Assembly (NCBI GenBank): GCA_016206875.1
Contig: JACQQR010000028.1
Location: 1 to 11,373 of the forward strand
Reading direction: 5' to 3'
From: Candidatus Omnitrophota bacterium
Lineage (GTDB): Bacteria > Omnitrophota > Omnitrophia > Omnitrophales > JACROU01
DNA: 11,373 nt
This document shows positions 7,326-11,373 of this stretch, one piece after another. Positions within the stretch are counted from its first letter, which is position 1. Each line of letters opens with the position of its first letter. The notes beneath the pieces are model-generated. The model saw only the letters and a program-made list of their open reading frames with translations. It was not told the DNA's origin and did no database searches. The position numbers and the translations under genes were made by a program.

Positions 7326-8327
7326 CTAAGAGCAAAGCCGCAGCAAAAGCAATTCCATGGCTGCGTTTGCGGCTGCGCGTCCTGTCTTAATGGCCTCATC
7401 GGTTTCAAAAAGAAGCCGAAATGCTTCTTGATACTGGCCTGGAGTGAAGCGCTGCGCGTTGGCAATAAACCGGTCTAGAAAATAAGAGCTCATTTTCACT
7501 CGAGAAGCGATTTCCGTTCGGTTCATGCCCCTCTCAAGCATTTTCTTGGCCTCGAAGAGACGGCGCATTTGCCAATTCAAAAGGCCTAAAAGTTCAGCGC
7601 TTTGATAAGGATTTGATTCATACAAATTAAAATAAATCTCCATAACTTCCCGAACATTTTTTCCCGCCAAAGCCTCCGCAAGCTTAAATCCCGTTCTGTC
7701 ATCCAGGCTGTCTGCCAGCGATTCCACCTCTTTTTCGCTTACTTTTCCGCCGGGGCAAAGCAGGCTTAATTTTTCAAGCGTATTGTCTAGCAGCACAAAA
7801 TGATCCCCGCACAACTCCTCTAAAAGCCGAAGCGCTTCCGGGGTAAGGCTGATGTTCAGGGATTTTGTTTTTTCGAGGATAAACACGCGCGCTTGCGATT
7901 TGAATTTGCCATACTGGCCGAATTTAGGGGCGTCCAATGCCATGAGCTCCCCGCCTTGTGATACCAGCCAATCGGTGAATTTTCTTTTTCCGGAAAATCC
8001 TTCGGATTCAAAGAGAAAATAAGAAAAAGGGGAAGGATGTTGAAAATAAAAATCGAGCATGGCTTGCGCTTCTTCGTCGATCAGCTCGGCCTGCTTCACC
8101 CAAAAAATACGCTGTTCCGAGATCAACGGAAACGTACGGGCCTCCCCAAGCACAGATGTCCAATCCGCATCTTTGGCAAAAATTCGCAGAACAGGGTTAT
8201 CCGCCTCCGCCGTTTTTGTCGGATCGATTTTCTGGATTTGTCGTATCGTTTGTATTTTTTGTTCGAGCGCTTGGCGTGTCCGTAAAGAATCGCCCACGGC
8301 AAGCGCCAGGTAAGGATTGTTCTTCAA
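7326..8327 (-). CDS. holA: DNA polymerase III delta subunit
   Basis: The delta subunit of the clamp loader opens the beta sliding clamp so that it can be loaded on primed DNA. The 333-residue product is close to the ~340 of the family. It starts with a YLALAVGDS strand (6-14), as in HolA proteins whose first strand ends in G(D/E). Residues 175-202 (HFVLLDNTLEKLSLLCPGGKVS...) closely follow the E. coli delta segment around LERLSLLWPDGK. The C-terminal collar domain includes LLGLLNWQMRRLFEAKKML. No Walker A is seen, as expected for delta. The start is TTG at 8325-8327, 17 bp after the lptE stop and without an obvious Shine-Dalgarno. The upstream frame stays open into lptE but contains no ATG or GTG in the stretch I checked. 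The lptE-holA pairing is conserved in many diderms. Confidence 0.93.
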   Translation of the reverse strand: MKNNPYLALAVGDSLRTRQALEQKIQTIRQIQKIDPTKTAEADNPVLRIFAKDADWTSVLGEARTFPLISEQRIFWVKQAELIDEEAQAMLDFYFQHPSPFSYFLFESEGFSGKRKFTDWLVSQGGELMALDAPKFGQYGKFKSQARVFILEKTKSLNISLTPEALRLLEELCGDHFVLLDNTLEKLSLLCPGGKVSEKEVESLADSLDDRTGFKLAEALAGKNVREVMEIYFNLYESNPYQSAELLGLLNWQMRRLFEAKKMLERGMNRTEIASRVKMSSYFLDRFIANAQRFTPGQYQEAFRLLFETDEAIKTGRAAANAAMELLLLRLCS

Positions 8328-8344
8328 GGAAGGGCTCTGAAAAA

Positions 8345-8875
8345 TTACCAGTCTTCTACAGTGCGATCCACAACGTCTTGCGCCAGCTCTTCAACGGCTT
8401 TTTGCGCCGCTTCCGATTGGTTGAATGAATCGCCTGCGCTGACGTTATAAATAAATTCACCGGTAAAGTTAGGTTCGTGCCACAGAATTTCATTGGTTCT
8501 TAAATCTTTCAAGGTGATATCCGTCACCACCACCAGCCGGTAGCGGTCCACCCGCTCAAACTTGTCATATCCTATCGGTTCTTGAACATAGGCGATGAGT
8601 TTTCCGATTAAAATTCCGTCGGCCTCGGAAGGCTCGGCCAGTTTCACGTTTCCCTCAAAAAGAATACGGTCACGAATGGCGTTGGTGAGGCGTGTTTCCA
8701 AGCCGGCTTGATAAGAATAAATTTGTTTGGCTTTAATCGTATTCACAAAGGTGGGAACAGCCAGAGATTTGATGTCATTGGGCATTTTCAAATTCTGCGT
8801 ATAACCACAGCCGGAACATAAGGCCACCAAAGCGACCATCCAGACCCGACTCAATAAATTTCTAGCGCACCTCAC
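8345..8875 (-). CDS. lptE: LptE-type LPS-assembly outer-membrane lipoprotein
   Basis: LptE plugs the LptD barrel and helps insert lipopolysaccharide in the outer leaflet of the outer membrane. The product is 176 residues. A lipoprotein signal peptide (basic MRCARNLLSR, hydrophobic VWMVALVAL) ends in the lipobox CSGC with Cys23 as the likely lipidated residue; Cys at -3 is unusual, since Leu is normal. The mature start CGYTQNLKMPNDIKSLAVPTF and the later DGILIGKLIAYVQEP...RLVVVTDITLKD region fit the LptE fold. The GTG start is fixed by AGGAGG four bases upstream. It lies 14 bp after the coiled-coil gene and 17 bp before holA, which matches the common lptE-holA order. No lptD is in the window. 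The family is divergent, so the name rests on the lipobox, fold pattern and context together. Confidence 0.87.
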   Translation of the reverse strand: MRCARNLLSRVWMVALVALCSGCGYTQNLKMPNDIKSLAVPTFVNTIKAKQIYSYQAGLETRLTNAIRDRILFEGNVKLAEPSEADGILIGKLIAYVQEPIGYDKFERVDRYRLVVVTDITLKDLRTNEILWHEPNFTGEFIYNVSAGDSFNQSEAAQKAVEELAQDVVDRTVEDW

Positions 8876-8879
8876 AACG

Positions 8880-8885
8880 CCTCCT
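8880..8885 (-). promoter_or_regulatory. Ribosome binding site of lptE
   Basis: AGGAGG on the coding strand lies four bases before a GTG. It is the strongest Shine-Dalgarno of the minus-strand genes and decides the non-ATG start of lptE at 8875. It sits in the 14-bp gap after the coiled-coil gene stop. Confidence 0.75.
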
Positions 8886-8889
8886 CTTT

Positions 8890-11373
8890 TTACCGGCTTT
8901 GCTCCGGCAGACCGGCACTAGACAAGTTCTCTTGCGATATCACTTCGTTGAGCGCCCGACTCGTTTGCTCCATACGCCGCGCTACGGTTTCTTTTTCTGC
9001 CACTAAAAGTTCATAGCGGTCATCTGCGCGGTGTTTCATGGACTCAATCGTTTGATTCAAATGCTCTAATTTTTCTTCATACAAGGATTTTTGTTTCTCA
9101 AGGGTTTTTTGCTCTTCAACCCGGAGCCGATTCAGCTTCTTATCGACGTCCGTAAGCTCATGACTTAATTTTTTCTTGAGCTTGCGCACCTTCTTGCTTT
9201 GTTTTCCGCCAATCGAAGGAAGCCCCGTTTGATGAACCTCCGTCCAATTTCTCAGCTCGGTGGATAATGCCTCTTTCATTTCAAGCACGCGCTCACGCTT
9301 ATTTTGAATTAAAAGATTTAAATCATTTCTTTCATGAAACAGTTTTTCTACTTCCGTTTTCCGCGCATCCACTCCCTCATCTTTTTTAGAGGGCAACGCC
9401 GTGTCCCACGCAGATAAGGAGGATTGAGGCGCGAGTTCCTTCTTCGCTTGGGCGGCCTCCGGCGCCTTTGGTTCCCGCCCGGGGACAGGCCCCGGTTCGA
9501 GCGCCTTCTTTTCTACTTCCACCGCCTGAGGCGCGTTTTGGCGAAGCCAGGTTTCAATCTGGGCGGATTGTACTTCAAGCAGGGCTTGCTTGCGTGTTTC
9601 TTCATCCAGCCGGTGAATTAAGACAGATTTTTTATCTTTTGCGGGGATCATGTTGGAAGCTTCTTCCACTGTTTCCTCGATGGCGTTGCCGGGCCGTTCA
9701 ATAATAATGGATCGGAATGCAAAGCCATCCAAAGTCGCGGCTTGAGCTTTCAAAACTTCCAACTCGCGCTTCAAAGTTTCAATTTCCCGGCCATGCGCTT
9801 CGATCATTAAATTGTCTAATTCAATGGAAGACTTGAACTCCCCGGCACGAGTGCTGTAATCCCCGGGTTCCTTTTGAATTTTTCCCGCTTCCTGATACAT
9901 TTGCTTTTCTTCGTCTTTCATTCCAAATATAAACATACGCACCAAACTCACCGTTCCCTTGGCCGTTCCGCCCACGGGCCCCAAAAACCCGCTGGATTGC
10001 TTGTCACGCAGCAACTGAGCCAGTTGGTCTAACTTTTTATTTTTCGAAGCCTGGCGGTCTTCAATTTCTTCATAACGGCGGCGGATTTGGCGCTCTAGCT
10101 GCTTGATCTGCTTTTTGAGAGCAATGCGCTGGTGTCGTTCTTGTTCGCTCAGTTGTTTGGCAGGGCGGCTAGAAGATTCCTTTTCTTCGACTGCGGCAAG
10201 GGGCGCTTCAACTTTTTCCTTTTGATCCTGGGGCTTTGATTTGAGTGAAGCCTCGTTGTCTAAAATATCGGAAGCCAGCTCTTCCTCAAAGGCATTCTGA
10301 ATGGTTTCGATCCCGGAACGAATTTGAGCGATTTCTTTTTCAAGACGCTGTTTTTCCCTGAGCATCTCCAAAAACTGATCGGTTCCGGAAAGGCCGGAAA
10401 CATTTGCTTTAAAAGGATTCACTTTATCCAGGGCGCCGCCAATCATTTTCACGGGGACCTTAGACAGAGCCACCGGAAGCGCAATCACTTGTCCTGCTTT
10501 ATCCAATAACGAACCTTGAAGTTTCTGAATTTGTTTTCCTAACGTGTCATATTTTTCTTCCAGGCGGCCTAAATCTGTTTCTTCAACTTGAACCTGCCTT
10601 TCCATTTCCAGCCATTCGGGATTCTGCTCAGCAATTTTGCGCCGCACATCTTCGTTTTTCCTAACTTCTTCGGCGTCCCAAGGACCCACGGCGGCCAACT
10701 CGCCTTCAAACTGCCGGCGTTTGGAAAGAATTTTTGTTTTTCTCTCTTTGATTTTCTCCCATTGGCGCACTAGTGCGTCAAAATCCTTATACTTATAACG
10801 CAATGTGGCATCCAGATTTTGGCGCTGGCCCATAAAAGGCAGAAATCCTAATGGCCCGGCTCCGTGACGTATGCCGAATTTTTCCTCCAGTTGAACAATG
10901 GCCGTCTCCTGGCGATAGAGCGAGTAGCGCTCAAATTCCAAACTGTCGGACCAACGGTCCAGCGCCCGCCTGAGGCTTTCGGAAGGATTGAATTTAAGCA
11001 ATTTTCTTTTTTCGACCAGCACTTTTTCTTTGCGTTTGAGTTCCTTTTTATCGCGTTGGAGAGCTCTGCGGCGCAGGCGGATGCTTTCTTTTTTATTCCT
11101 TTCAAAACGCGACTCTTCCTGGCGCACAGATTTCTTAAGATCTTTCAGCTTTGCCTTTTCGATTTCCAAAATCTGTTCTAACGCGATGTCTTGCTGTCCC
11201 TCAAGTTCCGCTTCCCTCTCGGCAATACCGCGCTGACGTTGTTCAATATCGTGCTGCTTGGCCTCGATCAAATCGGCTCTTTGTTTGAGGAATTTTTCCG
11301 GGTCACGCAATCTCTGAATTTTATCCCGAGCCTTTTCAGCCCAAGGCGTGAGCGGATAAGACCGCTCCACATC
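8890..11373 (-). CDS. Large coiled-coil protein with TPR/BamD-like N-terminal end (5' truncated)
   Basis: I do not recognise a named family for the bulk of this protein. At least 826 residues are visible, and the frame stays open to the window edge (GAT before the ATG at 11370), so the real start is probably outside. The first visible residues, RSYPLTPWAEKARDKIQRL, look like the closing YPxSPYAxEA helix of a TPR protein such as BamD. The rest is mostly Lys/Glu/Arg/Gln-rich coiled coil in several blocks (about 25-165, 195-290, 330-370, 405-458, 515-548, 670-812). These are interrupted by Gly/Pro/hydrophobic stretches at 166-184, 292-320 and 460-483, and by a Pro/Ala-rich disordered part at about 612-655. 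I see no cysteine in the visible 826 residues, which suits a periplasmic protein. It ends 14 bp before lptE, suggesting a shared transcript and an envelope role. Alternatives are a cytoplasmic structural coiled coil or an independent gene starting at 11370. Confidence 0.8.
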   Translation of the reverse strand, partial: DVERSYPLTPWAEKARDKIQRLRDPEKFLKQRADLIEAKQHDIEQRQRGIAEREAELEGQQDIALEQILEIEKAKLKDLKKSVRQEESRFERNKKESIRLRRRALQRDKKELKRKEKVLVEKRKLLKFNPSESLRRALDRWSDSLEFERYSLYRQETAIVQLEEKFGIRHGAGPLGFLPFMGQRQNLDATLRYKYKDFDALVRQWEKIKERKTKILSKRRQFEGELAAVGPWDAEEVRKNEDVRRKIAEQNPEWLEMERQVQVEETDLGRLEEKYDTLGKQIQKLQGSLLDKAGQVIALPVALSKVPVKMIGGALDKVNPFKANVSGLSGTDQFLEMLREKQRLEKEIAQIRSGIETIQNAFEEELASDILDNEASLKSKPQDQKEKVEAPLAAVEEKESSSRPAKQLSEQERHQRIALKKQIKQLERQIRRRYEEIEDRQASKNKKLDQLAQLLRDKQSSGFLGPVGGTAKGTVSLVRMFIFGMKDEEKQMYQEAGKIQKEPGDYSTRAGEFKSSIELDNLMIEAHGREIETLKRELEVLKAQAATLDGFAFRSIIIERPGNAIEETVEEASNMIPAKDKKSVLIHRLDEETRKQALLEVQSAQIETWLRQNAPQAVEVEKKALEPGPVPGREPKAPEAAQAKKELAPQSSLSAWDTALPSKKDEGVDARKTEVEKLFHERNDLNLLIQNKRERVLEMKEALSTELRNWTEVHQTGLPSIGGKQSKKVRKLKKKLSHELTDVDKKLNRLRVEEQKTLEKQKSLYEEKLEHLNQTIESMKHRADDRYELLVAEKETVARRMEQTSRALNEVISQENLSSAGLPEQSR

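Overview
The window is a block of housekeeping genes from a Gram-negative-type (diderm) bacterium of moderate G+C content by eye. An outer membrane is implied by the LptE-type lipoprotein gene, and the UGA-dependent frameshift in prfB implies that UGA is a stop codon. The order lptE-holA-rpsT-murJ resembles that of deltaproteobacteria. The shortened UvrC and the unusual coiled-coil gene make me suspect a candidate phylum such as Omnitrophota, but that placement is a guess from gene style and not a demonstrated assignment.

Almost everything is on the minus strand, so transcription runs from high to low coordinates. Positions 11373-8326 carry a very long coiled-coil protein, cut off by the window edge, whose visible N-terminus looks like the last repeat of a TPR/BamD-like domain. 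It is followed closely by lptE (LPS transport lipoprotein) and holA (DNA polymerase III delta). Convergent to these, on the plus strand, is rpsT (ribosomal protein S20, 7038-7301). Positions 6828-7037 are a divergent intergenic region holding a nested inverted-repeat element of the dispersed 'PAKAGI' type, with a 34-bp perfect palindrome at its core. From 6827 down to 33 lie murJ (lipid II flippase), uvrC (a short nucleotide excision repair nuclease), prfB (release factor 2 with its +1 programmed frameshift) and secA (preprotein translocase ATPase).

murJ and uvrC overlap by 22 bp, and uvrC and prfB are 40 bp apart, so murJ-uvrC-prfB-secA is probably one transcription unit. Its weak point is the prfB-secA junction. 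There a head-to-head array of 7-bp repeats, able to form a long hairpin, sits directly in front of the secA start codon and leaves no visible Shine-Dalgarno sequence.

No mobile-element gene, CRISPR array, tRNA or rRNA was seen. Nothing amounts to a clear new system. The items most worth a second look are the coiled-coil/TPR protein next to lptE, the compact UvrC, and the two repeat elements placed in leaders of essential genes. The longest stretch without a gene is about 210 bp.
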